A DNA stretch of 64,000 nucleotides, from the NCBI RefSeq assembly GCF_010728725.1, contig NZ_AP022606.1, forward strand, positions 2,418,001 through 2,482,000. The letters run 5' to 3'. The stretch comes from Mycobacterium branderi (GTDB taxonomy: Bacteria; Actinomycetota; Actinomycetes; Mycobacteriales; Mycobacteriaceae). This document shows positions 10,667-19,165 of this stretch, piece by piece; within the stretch, counting starts at the first letter, position 1; each line of letters starts with the position of its first letter. Made by a program: the position numbers and the translations under genes. The notes beneath the pieces were generated by a model. That model searched no databases. It had not been told where the DNA came from and saw only the letters and a program-made list of their open reading frames with translations.

Positions 10667-11741
10667 CAGTAACTCCGATCTGTTCCCAGGATCGGGCCGC
10701 CGCGGCCAACCCTTGCACCAGGGCGGAGGTTACCGGTGAGAGTCCGTCGTCGCCGGGCAGGGGGCTGCGCGGGCTGATTCCGCGGACCCGCGGCGGCAGT
10801 TCCAGTTGCGTACCGCCGTCGCGTGTCCGGTTGACCGGGTTGTGCGGGTGCAGCCCACGCAACTCGGACGGGATCTTGTCGAGGTCGGTGACCACCTGGT
10901 AGCCCGGCAGGTCGACGTGCTTGGCGACGTGGGCGGCCAGCGCGCGGTTGCGGCCCCCGGCCAAAAGGTGGGTCCCGCGTCCGACCCGCCCATAGCCGTG
11001 CAGCGAGATCGTGACGTCGACGTGGTCGAGGAACTCCGCGAGCCGGGCCGATTCGGCGGGGTCGAAACGGGCCGACGACAGGTGGTGCGCGTAGTGGTCG
11101 GGATGGCGCACCAGATACACCGACGCGTCGGCGGCGTCGGCGGCGCGTTCGGCGATCACGTCGGTCATCTGTTCCAGGCCGCCGCCGTGAATGGCGAGAA
11201 AACCGAATCGCGAGCGCAGCCGGCTGACTTCGGTCACGCCGCCGCCCGACAGCAGTTCTGAAAGTGATTGCGGTGCAGGCGTTCCCGGTGCAGACGCCGG
11301 CCGAGACCAATGGGCCGGGTCCCATCGGCGCAAAAAGTCGATCCAGCGGCGCGGCAGCCGGTGATGGATTGCGCCGTCGATGATGCGCTCGAGGTAGCCC
11401 GGTCGCGGCACACCGGGATCGACTCGGTGGTCGATGTACACCCACGCGTGCGACGGCCCGTCGTCGGTATGCACCGTCAGCCGGTCGCGCCGGTAGCGCC
11501 GCGGCACACCTTCCGCGCTGTCCAGCGCCGCCAAGTCGTGATCGGAGAGTCGCCAGACGACCCCGTGTACCCGGGTTCCGGCAAACGGCTCGACGGTGGC
11601 CACGCCGCGCTGGTTGATCAGCCAGTCGTGATTACCCAGCACGGCCGGACGCGGATCTACGGCGTCGGGACAGCGCTGCGCCATCTGCTGCACGCACAGG
11701 TTGGACCCGTACGCGAAGTAGGTATGACGACGGGCCGGCAC
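10662..11741 (-). CDS. Fusion of gamma-glutamylcyclotransferase-like and poly-gamma-glutamate hydrolase-like domains
   Basis: Residues 1-130 form a GGCT/AIG2 domain with the signature YFAYGSNL, a later acidic DSAEGVPRRYRR segment and the HAWVYID strand. Residues about 165-350 match the zinc-dependent poly-gamma-glutamate hydrolase (PghP) fold: LAIHGGGLEQMT supplies a His/Glu pair and TISLHGYGR a further His, followed by ELRGLHPHNPVNRT and GGTQLELPP. Both domain types act on gamma-glutamyl bonds, so the fusion suggests stepwise breakdown of a gamma-glutamyl polymer or conjugate. The GTG start overlaps the mntH stop by one base, and the next gene starts inside this gene's stop, so the three are coupled. 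Substrate unknown. Confidence 0.75.
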   Translation of the reverse strand: MPARRHTYFAYGSNLCVQQMAQRCPDAVDPRPAVLGNHDWLINQRGVATVEPFAGTRVHGVVWRLSDHDLAALDSAEGVPRRYRRDRLTVHTDDGPSHAWVYIDHRVDPGVPRPGYLERIIDGAIHHRLPRRWIDFLRRWDPAHWSRPASAPGTPAPQSLSELLSGGGVTEVSRLRSRFGFLAIHGGGLEQMTDVIAERAADAADASVYLVRHPDHYAHHLSSARFDPAESARLAEFLDHVDVTISLHGYGRVGRGTHLLAGGRNRALAAHVAKHVDLPGYQVVTDLDKIPSELRGLHPHNPVNRTRDGGTQLELPPRVRGISPRSPLPGDDGLSPVTSALVQGLAAAARSWEQIGVTD

Positions 11742-12961
11742 TAGCCCTTCACGGTGAGGTAGATCAGCACCACGTTCAGCAGACTAATCAAAACCCCGAC
11801 CAGCCAGCCAACAGCGGTGGTGAGGCGGTGGTTGACGTCGGCGCCCATCAGCGTGCGGTCGCTGGTCAACGCGACCAGCGGCAGCACCGCGAGCGGGATC
11901 CCGAACGACAGCACCACCTGCGACAACACCAGCGTGCGGGTCGGGTCGAGACCGACGGCCAGAATCAGCAGGGCGGGGGCCAGTGTGACGAGCCGGCGCA
12001 CCACCATCGGCACCGACCGGTACAGCAAACCAGCCATGATCATCGCGCCGGCATACGCGCCCACCGACGATGACGCCAGTCCGGACGCCAGCAACCCGAT
12101 CGCGAAGAACACCGCGATCGTCGGGTTCACGGTGTCGCGCACCGCCACGTAGGCGCCGTCGATGGTTCCGGTTCCGCCGCGGCCCTGCATGTTGAGCGCT
12201 GCGACCAGCAGCATTGCGCCGTTGACCGCTCCGGCGACGATCATCGCCAGCCCGACGTCCAGGCGGGTGACCCGCAACAGCCGACGCCGCCACGGCCCAG
12301 GCGCCGGATGCCCGTGCCGGTCGCGAGCCAGGCCGGAGTGCAGATACACGGCGTGGGGCATCACGGTGGCGCCCAACATCGCAGCGGCCAGCAGCACGCT
12401 TTCGGTGCCGCGGAACCGCGGCAGCAGTCCGCCGAGCACTTCGTCGGGCGGCGGGGTCGCGACGAAGAAGCTGGCCGTGAATCCGATCGCGATGACCAGC
12501 AGCAGGCCGGTGATGACCCGCTCGAACAACTGCTGACCGCGTCGATCCTGGATGCCCAGCAACAGCAACGACACCACGCCGGTGATCACCCCGCCCAGCA
12601 GTAGCGGCAGATGAAACAGGATGCGCAGCGCGACGGCTCCGCCGATCACTTCGGCGACGTCGGTCGCCATCGCGACGATCTCGGCCTGGACCCAGTAGGC
12701 CAGCCGGGCCGGACGCGTCATGCGAATTCCGACGGCCTCGGGCAGCGTGCGCCCGCTGACCAGTGCGAGCTTGGCCGACAGGTACTGCACCAGCCCGGCC
12801 ATCACATTGGCGGCGACGATCACCCACAGCAGCAAGAACCCGAATTGCGCGCCGGCGCTGACATTCGCGGCGACGTTGCCGGGGTCGACGTAGGCGATCG
12901 CTGCGACGAACGCCGGCCCGAGCAGATACCAGCCGGTCCTGACCTGGGTGCTCTGCGCCAC
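11741..12961 (-). CDS. mntH: NRAMP-family Mn2+/Fe2+:H+ symporter MntH
   Basis: The 406-residue integral membrane protein has about eleven hydrophobic segments. It carries the NRAMP metal-binding motif DPGN in TM1 (AIAYVDPGNVAANVSAGAQFG) and MPHAVYLHS in TM6, which together coordinate the divalent metal. It imports Mn2+ (and Fe2+) using the proton gradient. The start is GTG 12961. A DtxR/IdeR-like box lies 33 bases upstream. M. tuberculosis mntH (Rv0924c) occupies the same place beside Rv0926c/Rv0927c homologues. Two further genes follow without a gap. Confidence 0.95.
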   Translation of the reverse strand: MAQSTQVRTGWYLLGPAFVAAIAYVDPGNVAANVSAGAQFGFLLLWVIVAANVMAGLVQYLSAKLALVSGRTLPEAVGIRMTRPARLAYWVQAEIVAMATDVAEVIGGAVALRILFHLPLLLGGVITGVVSLLLLGIQDRRGQQLFERVITGLLLVIAIGFTASFFVATPPPDEVLGGLLPRFRGTESVLLAAAMLGATVMPHAVYLHSGLARDRHGHPAPGPWRRRLLRVTRLDVGLAMIVAGAVNGAMLLVAALNMQGRGGTGTIDGAYVAVRDTVNPTIAVFFAIGLLASGLASSSVGAYAGAMIMAGLLYRSVPMVVRRLVTLAPALLILAVGLDPTRTLVLSQVVLSFGIPLAVLPLVALTSDRTLMGADVNHRLTTAVGWLVGVLISLLNVVLIYLTVKG

Positions 12962-12993
12962 CTAACTCACTTTCGCTGGGCGAAATCAGAAAG

Positions 12994-13012
12994 TTAGGTT
13001 AGCCGAAACATT
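12994..13012 (-). promoter_or_regulatory. DtxR-family (IdeR/MntR-like) box upstream of mntH
   Basis: The first nine bases of this 19-base stretch are identical to the IdeR half-site TTAGGTTAG, and the second half partly matches (CGAAACATT against CTAACCTAA). The site ends at the stop codon of the next gene and lies 33-51 bases upstream of the mntH GTG. Metal-dependent repression by MntR or IdeR is inferred. A TTTCG/CGAAA hairpin (12971-12985) lies between it and the start. Confidence 0.45.
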
Positions 13013-14094
13013 CAGCCGGCGGTGTAGAGACCCCGGCCGGTCACCAGCGGCAGATCCAGAGTCGTCCGGATCCCGGGCGGCGCCGCGACGACGGCAGGGA
13101 TCGCGTTGACGACGCGCATCGCGGTAGCGACCAGGCCGGCGTGGTTGTGGTCGCCGTTGGGGCTGGAGAGGCAGAGGTCGACGGCATACGAGGGTTCGCC
13201 GGTGATCTCGACGCGGTAGGACCCGCCGGGCTGTGCCGGCTGGGGCCAATCCGGCCGCAGGTCCTCGCGCAACCGGGTGACGTGTTCGAGGACCACCGCC
13301 GGTCGGCCATCGACCATCCCGAGCACCTCGAAGCGCAGTGCGGCCGCACTGCCCTGCGGGATGTGTCCGGAGGCGATCTCGAAATCCGCTGGCGCCGGCT
13401 CGCGTTCGTAGCGCTCGGTGACCTCGTCGAGTTCGATGCCCAGACCGGCGGCGAGTTGGCGCACCACCGATCCCCAGGCCAGGCTGAGCACGCCGGGCTG
13501 CAGCAGCATGGGGATCTCGTCGATCGGTTTGCCGAAGCCCATCACGTCGAACATGACTGTCGCGCTGTCGTAGGTGGCGTAGTCGACGATCTCCATGCAG
13601 CGGACCTGCTGGATGCTCTGGCAGGTGCCGGCCAGGGCCAGCGGCAGCAGGTCGTTGGCAAACCCGGGGTCGATGCCGTTGACGAACAGACTCGAATTGC
13701 CTTCCCGCGCAGCGTCTTCGAGCGGCGCGAGCATCTCCTGCGGAATCACCTGCCAGGGGTATTGCAGGAACACCGCGCTGCTGCCGACGACGTTGACTCC
13801 CGCGGCGAGGATGCGCCGGTAGTCTTCGAGCGCGTCGGGCAGCCGGTTGTCGGCCATCGCGGTGTAGACCGCACACTGCGGCCGGGTGGCCAGCACCGCA
13901 TCCAGGTCGGTGGTGGCGGCGACGCCGGTCGAAACATCAAGTCCGGCAAGCTCTCCGGCGTCTTTGCCGGCTTTGGCGTCCGACGATACCCACACACCGG
14001 TGAGCTCGAATTCGGGATTGGTGATGAGCGCTCGTAGCGCGTGGGCGCCGACGTTGCCGGTGCCGATCTGGGCGACGCGAATGGCCATGGTCAC
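13012..14094 (-). CDS. NAD(P)-binding dehydrogenase-like protein, Rv0926c type
   Basis: The 360-residue protein starts with a Rossmann loop ([18 protein letters not shown]) and resembles dihydrodipicolinate-reductase-fold or diaminopimelate-dehydrogenase-like proteins: [31 protein letters not shown] and [21 protein letters not shown]. tuberculosis has the similar Rv0926c next to mntH. Its substrate is unknown. The ATG (14094) overlaps the SDR stop upstream by four bases, so the pair is one operon, and the KstR-type box before the SDR suggests a role tied to sterol or lipid catabolism. Confidence 0.8.
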   Translation of the reverse strand: MTMAIRVAQIGTGNVGAHALRALITNPEFELTGVWVSSDAKAGKDAGELAGLDVSTGVAATTDLDAVLATRPQCAVYTAMADNRLPDALEDYRRILAAGVNVVGSSAVFLQYPWQVIPQEMLAPLEDAAREGNSSLFVNGIDPGFANDLLPLALAGTCQSIQQVRCMEIVDYATYDSATVMFDVMGFGKPIDEIPMLLQPGVLSLAWGSVVRQLAAGLGIELDEVTERYEREPAPADFEIASGHIPQGSAAALRFEVLGMVDGRPAVVLEHVTRLREDLRPDWPQPAQPGGSYRVEITGEPSYAVDLCLSSPNGDHNHAGLVATAMRVVNAIPAVVAAPPGIRTTLDLPLVTGRGLYTAG

Positions 14095-14891
14095 AGGTCC
14101 GGGATCGGGAGGTCGAGGTTGGGAAAGGTGATGCCGCCGTCGACTTCCAGGACCTTGCCGGTCAGATAGGCGCCGGCAGGTGACGCCAAATAGACTGCGG
14201 CGGCTGCGATCTCATCTGGTTGCCCGAGTCGGCGCATGGGTGTCGCCTTCTCCATCGGCTCTCGCAGCTCGTCGTTGGAGGCGACGATGTCCAGGGCCGA
14301 GGTGGCGATCGAGCCGGGCGCAATGGCGTTGACCCGGATCTTGGGGCACAGGTCCAGGGCAGCGAGCCGCGTGTAGTGGGCGAGCGCGGCCTTGGCGGTG
14401 CCGTAGGCGGCGAAGCCGCGTCCGGCCACCCGTCCCATCGTCGAGGTGATGTTGATGATGCTGCCGCCGCCGGAGTGCTCGAGCATCAGCGGCACCGCGG
14501 CGGTGGTCAGCGCATGCGCGGTGCCGACGTTGAAGGTGAACGCGTCTTTGAGGTCTTTGGTCGAGGTGTTCAGCAGCGCGTTGGGCATCGTGCCGCCGAC
14601 GTTGTTGACCACGATGTCCAGCCGCCCGAACGCCTCGACCGCTTGGCCGGCGAGCTGGGCGGTCTGTTCCGGGTGCGCCAGATCCGCGGCGACGACGTGG
14701 GCGCGGCGGCCTGCGGCGCGGACCTGTTCGGCGACGGCCTCTAGTTGGGATTGGGTCCGGGAAGCGATGACGACGTCGGCGCCGACGTCAGCGAAGGCCA
14801 GTGCGATGGCCGCGCCAAGACCGCGTCCGGCCCCGGTAATCACGGCAACTTGGTTGTCGAGCCGGAATTTGTCGAGTATCACGGGCGACAC
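14091..14891 (-). CDS. Short-chain dehydrogenase/reductase, Rv0927c type
   Basis: Classical SDR of 266 residues: NAD(P) motif TGAGRGLG near residue 20, NNVGG, catalytic Ser in [14 protein letters not shown] active-site Tyr/Lys, and the C-terminal GKVLEVDGG strand. It oxidises or reduces a hydroxyl/keto group; the lipid substrate is not known. It is the first gene of a two-gene operon with the Rv0926c-like gene. A perfect KstR consensus lies 37-50 bases upstream of its ATG. Confidence 0.88.
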   Translation of the reverse strand: MSPVILDKFRLDNQVAVITGAGRGLGAAIALAFADVGADVVIASRTQSQLEAVAEQVRAAGRRAHVVAADLAHPEQTAQLAGQAVEAFGRLDIVVNNVGGTMPNALLNTSTKDLKDAFTFNVGTAHALTTAAVPLMLEHSGGGSIINITSTMGRVAGRGFAAYGTAKAALAHYTRLAALDLCPKIRVNAIAPGSIATSALDIVASNDELREPMEKATPMRRLGQPDEIAAAAVYLASPAGAYLTGKVLEVDGGITFPNLDLPIPDL

Positions 14892-14927
14892 GCTAACAAG
14901 CCGTGGGCGGCGGTGGAACCCCTTTTC

Positions 14928-14941
14928 TGAAACACGTTCTA
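14928..14941. promoter_or_regulatory. KstR-type operator upstream of the SDR operon
   Basis: TGAAACACGTTCTA reads TAGAACGTGTTTCA on the other strand and matches the KstR consensus TNNAACNNGTTNNA at every defined position. KstR is the TetR-family repressor of mycobacterial cholesterol-catabolic genes, released by 3-oxo-cholestenoyl-CoA. Position just upstream of the SDR start suits repression. Confidence 0.6.
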
Positions 14942-14976
14942 GTTAGCGGGCTGTGACGGCGATGTGCTCCTCGGAG

Positions 14977-14994
14977 CGTCATCAAATGATGACG
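14977..14994. promoter_or_regulatory. 18-base palindrome, possible operator
   Basis: CGTCATCA and TGATGACG form a perfect inverted repeat around AA. It lies about 86 bases upstream of the SDR start and outside any gene. The factor is unknown. Confidence 0.3.
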
Positions 14995-15235
14995 ACCTGC
15001 GGGGGGAGTGTGGTGTGCTTCGAGCCCACCTTGGCCCGGAACTACTTGGCCGCCGGCTTCATACCTCGCCGCACCGAGTCCGGCCATCGGAGCGCCCCGG
15101 GGTTATCTGTGGGCGGGTCTGCCTGCGGCGCGACACTGCGGATTCGTACGCGATACGCCGCGGCGGCGTACCAAATCGCAGAGTCGCGCTAGAGACTCGT
15201 GAGGATTTCCGCGGATGCAGGACGTGCTGCAAGGG

Positions 15236-15984
15236 TCACACACCAGCCATTGCGCGGCCTCGAAGGATGCGTTCGATCCGGTCCAACAGCGCACTCGGGC
15301 TCTCGTTGGTTGCGTCTTTCCAAGCCACGAGCGCGTCGAGAAGGTTATTCGGCTGAACGCTCAACTGTATGGCTTCCGGCCCCGGCGGCGGACCGACGAG
15401 CACAGTCTTCGTCGAACCTGTGCCCGAATCAATGGGGCGGTAAGTAATGGCCACCTGTAGCGACTGGAACGCCCCGATCGGAACCATCTTGGGCTCAATT
15501 GAATCGACACACTCACGCCGGATTTCGGTCATCTCGGATCCCCGCCCGCCCAGTTGCATTGTCAATACCGACGGAGTTATGCGCAGAAGGTATCGGCGTC
15601 GCATGCGCAAAACGAAGAACACACACAGTGGCGTTATTCCCAAGAGAAGAATACCGACGAACCGAAGCCACGCGGGATTGCCGGGAGCGTATCCCATCGC
15701 CACAAAACCAACTCCCAGCAACGGGAATAGCACACTTGTTGAGTATGCGTTTCCCTCGTACCAGGGAACGTAGCGGCACACCACTCATCCGTCGTTCGGC
15801 TGACCCCGGCCCGAAAAATCCGGCCATGCCCCAGGATGATTATGCCGGCGACCGCAGCAATGGCCAGGCATAGGTACCACGGCGACCCGATCAGCAAGTT
15901 AATGCCCGCGAGCAGGCACAGGGCACCACCAAACGTGTAGCGCAGTATCGGGCCACGACGGCCGTTCGTCCCACCACCTGCCAT
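15236..15984 (-). pseudogene. Mycobacterial membrane protein gene broken by a frameshift
   Basis: Two overlapping minus-strand frames make one sensible protein. The first (ATG 15984) encodes a two-helix N-terminus (GALCLLAGINLLIGSPWYLC, then IAAVAGIIILG...VSRTTDEW) and turns into non-protein-like sequence near 15785. The second, in another frame from about 15784, continues VCRYVPWYEGNAY, two more transmembrane helices, and a soluble domain (LRITPSVLTMQLGGRG...QLSVQPNNLLDALVAWKDA) ending with TGA at 15236. One missing base near GATGAGTGGTGTG would join them. A sequencing error, a real pseudogene, or expression of the downstream part from GTG 15784 all remain possible. Function unknown; the soluble part looks like a PH-like membrane-associated domain. 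Confidence 0.5.
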
Positions 15985-16043
15985 CAGCGACCGTCTCTCA
16001 TTTCAGTTATTACGCTGGCCTGCTCAGTCAGGTCGCACCGCCG

Positions 16044-16964
16044 TCACGACTTAGAGCCGGCCTTGGCCCGAGCCTTCTTGGCGGGCGCCTTCTTGGCCGC
16101 GGACTTTTTCGCAGGCGCTTTTTTCGCCGGTGCTTTCTTGCCCGCCGTCTTTTTCGCGGGGGCCTTCCCGTCGCCGGAGCGCGCCTTCACGCTGGCCTCC
16201 AGCTTGGCCAGCAGATCCGAGACGTCCTCGGTCTCGTCCAGTTCCTTCGGCTGCTCCTCGGTGGTAAACGCTTCGCCGCCTTCGAGTTTGGCCTGGACCA
16301 ATTCGTGCAGCTGTTCCTGGTAGTCGTCGTGGTAGCGATCCGGGTTGAAGTCATCGGCCATCGATTCCACGACCTGGCCGGCCATCTTGAGTTCGGCCGG
16401 TTTGATCTCGACCTTCTTGTCCAGGATCGGGAAGTCCGGGTCGCGAATCTCGTCGGGCCACAACAAGGTATGGATCACCATCACCTCGCGCTTGCTGAAG
16501 TCCTTGACACGCAACGCCGCAAGCCGCGTCTTGTTGCGCAGCGCGAAATGCACTATCGCCACCCGGTCGGTTTCGGCAAGCGTCTTGGCCAGCAGCACAT
16601 ACGATTTGGATGACTTACCATCCGGCTCCAAAAAGTAGCTGCGGTCATACATCATCGGGTCGAGTTCACTTGCCGGAACGAATTCCAGCACCTCGATCTC
16701 GCGGCTGCGTTCCTCGGGCAACGTGGCGATGTCCTCGTCGGTGATCACCACCATCTGGCCGTCGTCGGATTCGTATGCCCGTGCGAGGTCGCGGTAGTCG
16801 ACCACTTCGCCGCACACCTCGCAGACCCGCTTGTAGCGGATTCGCCCATTGTCCTTGGCGTGCACCTGGTGGAACTTGATGTCGTGGTCCTCCGTGGCGC
16901 TGTACACCTTGACCGGGACGTTGACCAGGCCAAAGGCAATCGAGCCCTTCCAGATGGAACGCAT
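16044..16964 (-). CDS. mku: Ku protein for non-homologous end joining
   Basis: The bacterial Ku homodimer binds DNA double-strand ends and recruits LigD. The 306 residues start with the core MRSIWKGSIAFGLVNVPVKVYSATE and continue through the beta-barrel DNA bridge (PASELDPMMYDRSYFLEPD, KDFSKREVMVIHTLLWPDEIRD). From about residue 260 comes a Lys/Ala tail of KAPAKK-type repeats, as in longer mycobacterial Ku proteins; such tails help DNA binding and threading. CEVCGEVVDY carries a Cys pair. In M. tuberculosis ku and ligD are adjacent and divergent; here about 3.9 kb of other genes separate them. Confidence 0.96.
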   Translation of the reverse strand: MRSIWKGSIAFGLVNVPVKVYSATEDHDIKFHQVHAKDNGRIRYKRVCEVCGEVVDYRDLARAYESDDGQMVVITDEDIATLPEERSREIEVLEFVPASELDPMMYDRSYFLEPDGKSSKSYVLLAKTLAETDRVAIVHFALRNKTRLAALRVKDFSKREVMVIHTLLWPDEIRDPDFPILDKKVEIKPAELKMAGQVVESMADDFNPDRYHDDYQEQLHELVQAKLEGGEAFTTEEQPKELDETEDVSDLLAKLEASVKARSGDGKAPAKKTAGKKAPAKKAPAKKSAAKKAPAKKARAKAGSKS

Positions 16965-16985
16965 AGTGTCAGTATGCCCGCATGA

Positions 16986-18212
16986 TCAGCCGGGTAAGCG
17001 TCGATCTCGATCGTCTGACTTCCTTCCGATCACACACCACGTCTGCACGCGGCCTGCGCCCTTGACGTCGATCGGCCCGCGGGCTTCGCAATCGAATTCA
17101 CCGCGGACGAGCTCGAAGGTGCCCTGGCTGATGTGGATGACGCCGCTTTGCCCGTGCGACTCCATGCGGCTGGCCATGTTGACGGTCTCACCCCACAGGT
17201 CATAGCTGAATTTCTTGCGCCCGATCACACCGGCGACCACCGGACCGGAGTTGATGCCGATGCGAAAGCCCAGCCTGCGCCCGCCGAACGTCCGACGACC
17301 AATTTCAGACCGCATGTCGAGAGCCAACTCGACAAGGGCTTGGGCATGGTCGGCGCGGGGGCGCGGCACGCCTGCGGCGACCATGTAGCAGTCGCCGATC
17401 GTCTTGATCTTCTCCAGGTCGTATTTGTCGACGAGAGCGTCGAAGCACTGGAACACCTCGTTGAGCAGATCCACCAAGTTCAGCGGCGACATGGCGGCTG
17501 CCATCGGAGTGAATTCGACGATGTCCGCAAACAGGATGCTGGCGCCGTCATAGTGGGCGGCGATCGCGCGCGGTTCGGTTTTCAGCGCCTCGGATATCTC
17601 CTTCGGCAAGATGTTGAGCAGCAACATCTCCGAGGTCTCCTGGAAGAAGTTGCGACGCGCGACGAAGTAGTGCAACAGCGTGAAAACTATTGCGATCACG
17701 GATCCGACGTTGAGCACGAAGAACCAGGTGACAAAGGCGTCGGGCAGATCGGCGGGCGTCAGATGGGGCTGCAGCGCAGCGGTCACGACGAGCAGCGCGA
17801 CGAAGCCGACGATCCAGAGCACTGTCCGCCGAAGCTCTTCCAGCAGAAGCGATCCCAGCGGACACAGCGCGGCCCAGATGATGACGACGCTGGACTGCCG
17901 AAATCCCCCCAGTGCCAGCGTCACCAACCACGGCAAGACCAGGATCAGCAGCAGTTGGCTGGACCGGTAGAACTCCAGATTGCGGGTCCAGGCGAACACT
18001 GCGGTGTTGAGCGGGGTGACGAACGTGTAAAACGCCGGGATCACTGCGGCCAACGGGACGTGCATCTGCAGGTAGATCACGCTCCACAACGCCGTGAGCG
18101 GAAGAGTACCCGCGCACAGCATGACGGTGAGCCGCTTCTGCAGGGCTGTTTCGTTCGTGTCGGTGGCGAGGGCACCGATGCGCGCAGACCAGGACAGCAA
18201 CGTACGGCGCAT
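16986..18212 (-). CDS. Membrane-bound class III adenylate cyclase
   Basis: The 408-residue protein has about six transmembrane helices (roughly residues 30-190) and a C-terminal cyclase domain. All catalytic elements are visible: first metal Asp in ILFADIVEFT, adenine-selecting Lys and second metal Asp in EKIKTIGDCYM, and YDLWGETVNMASRME with the substrate Asp and the transition-state Asn and Arg. It should make cAMP as a homodimer at the inner membrane, and resembles Rv1625c. Its cAMP could act on the Crp paralogue in the same window. It lies between ku and the polyol genes, reading towards ku. Confidence 0.92.
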   Translation of the reverse strand: MRRTLLSWSARIGALATDTNETALQKRLTVMLCAGTLPLTALWSVIYLQMHVPLAAVIPAFYTFVTPLNTAVFAWTRNLEFYRSSQLLLILVLPWLVTLALGGFRQSSVVIIWAALCPLGSLLLEELRRTVLWIVGFVALLVVTAALQPHLTPADLPDAFVTWFFVLNVGSVIAIVFTLLHYFVARRNFFQETSEMLLLNILPKEISEALKTEPRAIAAHYDGASILFADIVEFTPMAAAMSPLNLVDLLNEVFQCFDALVDKYDLEKIKTIGDCYMVAAGVPRPRADHAQALVELALDMRSEIGRRTFGGRRLGFRIGINSGPVVAGVIGRKKFSYDLWGETVNMASRMESHGQSGVIHISQGTFELVRGEFDCEARGPIDVKGAGRVQTWCVIGRKSDDRDRRLPG

Positions 18213-18247
18213 AGGCTTCCCCTCGTCTTCTCGGGGTAGCGGATACG

Positions 18248-19165
18248 TTAGCCGTCGAATCGGGACGCCGCGGCCGAAACCGATGCCCGGTCGGGCAGAT
18301 CGGCACCCGCGCGTGCAACCGTCAGCGCCGATGACAACGTCGCCGCGCGCAGCGCATCGGTCAGCGTCTCCGGCGGGATTCGCCGCAGCGCACCACGGCG
18401 ATCAGCGCCCAGCAGGCCCATCGCCCACAGCGCGTCGATCAGTCCTGCCATGAACGCGTCGCCGGCGCCGACGGTGTCCACCACATGCACCGGCCTGGCC
18501 GGCACCCGCACCTCACCGCCCGCGCACAACGCGAATGCGCCCTGCTCGGCCATCGTGACCGCGACGATCGACGGTCCCGACGCCAGCCAGCTTCGGGCAA
18601 CCACCTCGGGCGGGCGGTCGGGGTCGATCCAGCGCAGGTCCTCCTCGCTGACCTTGACGACGTCACTGCGCTCGAGGAGATGGTCGATGCGCTCGCGGGC
18701 CAGGTCGCGGTCGACGATCAACGCCGGGCGCACGTTGGGATCGAAGGTGACCGTCGCCGAAACGCGATAGGTGTCGACGAGGGCGGCGACCGCCAGGCAC
18801 CCGGGTTCGTGCACAGCGGCAATCGATCCCGTGTGCACGACGAGTGGTGGCGCCACTTCCGGGGTCCCGGACAGTTGCCACTCCAAATCGAATACGTAGT
18901 CGGCCGAGCCGTTCTCGTCCACGGTTACCCGCGCGGTCGGTGTTCGCGTGGCAGTCATGCTGCCCGAAACAAGTTGCACCCCAGCATTTTTGGCATGCTC
19001 GGCGATGTGCCGACCGTGCGGGTCGTCGCCGATGTGGGTCAAAAGATCGATCTCGCGGCCCAGCCGGGCAAGGCCGACGGCGACGTTGAGCGGGCTGCCG
19101 CCGACGTGCTCTTCGGACCCGACGATGTCGATCAACGATTCACCGATCACGAGCCCGCGGCTCAT
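18248..19165 (-). CDS. PfkB-family sugar kinase (probable fructokinase)
   Basis: ribokinase/PfkB fold: N-terminal GESLIDIVG, substrate-binding GGSPLNVAVGLARLG, and the anion-hole/catalytic signature VDTVGAGDAFMAG near the C-terminus. ATG 19165 gives 305 residues and overlaps the stop of the mannitol dehydrogenase gene by four bases; a longer frame exists but lacks support. Coupled to a mannitol 2-dehydrogenase, the likely reaction is fructose + ATP to fructose 6-phosphate, feeding the dehydrogenase product into glycolysis. Xylulose is also possible. Confidence 0.85.
   Translation of the reverse strand: MSRGLVIGESLIDIVGSEEHVGGSPLNVAVGLARLGREIDLLTHIGDDPHGRHIAEHAKNAGVQLVSGSMTATRTPTARVTVDENGSADYVFDLEWQLSGTPEVAPPLVVHTGSIAAVHEPGCLAVAALVDTYRVSATVTFDPNVRPALIVDRDLARERIDHLLERSDVVKVSEEDLRWIDPDRPPEVVARSWLASGPSIVAVTMAEQGAFALCAGGEVRVPARPVHVVDTVGAGDAFMAGLIDALWAMGLLGADRRGALRRIPPETLTDALRAATLSSALTVARAGADLPDRASVSAAASRFDG

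Larger units (their letters stand above)
14892..15235. other. Intergenic region with KstR-type box and palindrome
   Basis: No gene is supported here. The left part holds the promoter of the minus-strand SDR operon, including the KstR-type box. An 18-base palindrome (14977-14994) lies further right. The remainder shows nothing recognisable. Confidence 0.5.

Noticed and set aside
16060..16180. Tandem repeats near the 3' end of ku
   Set aside because: They encode the Lys/Ala tail of Ku and are not a mobile or CRISPR element.
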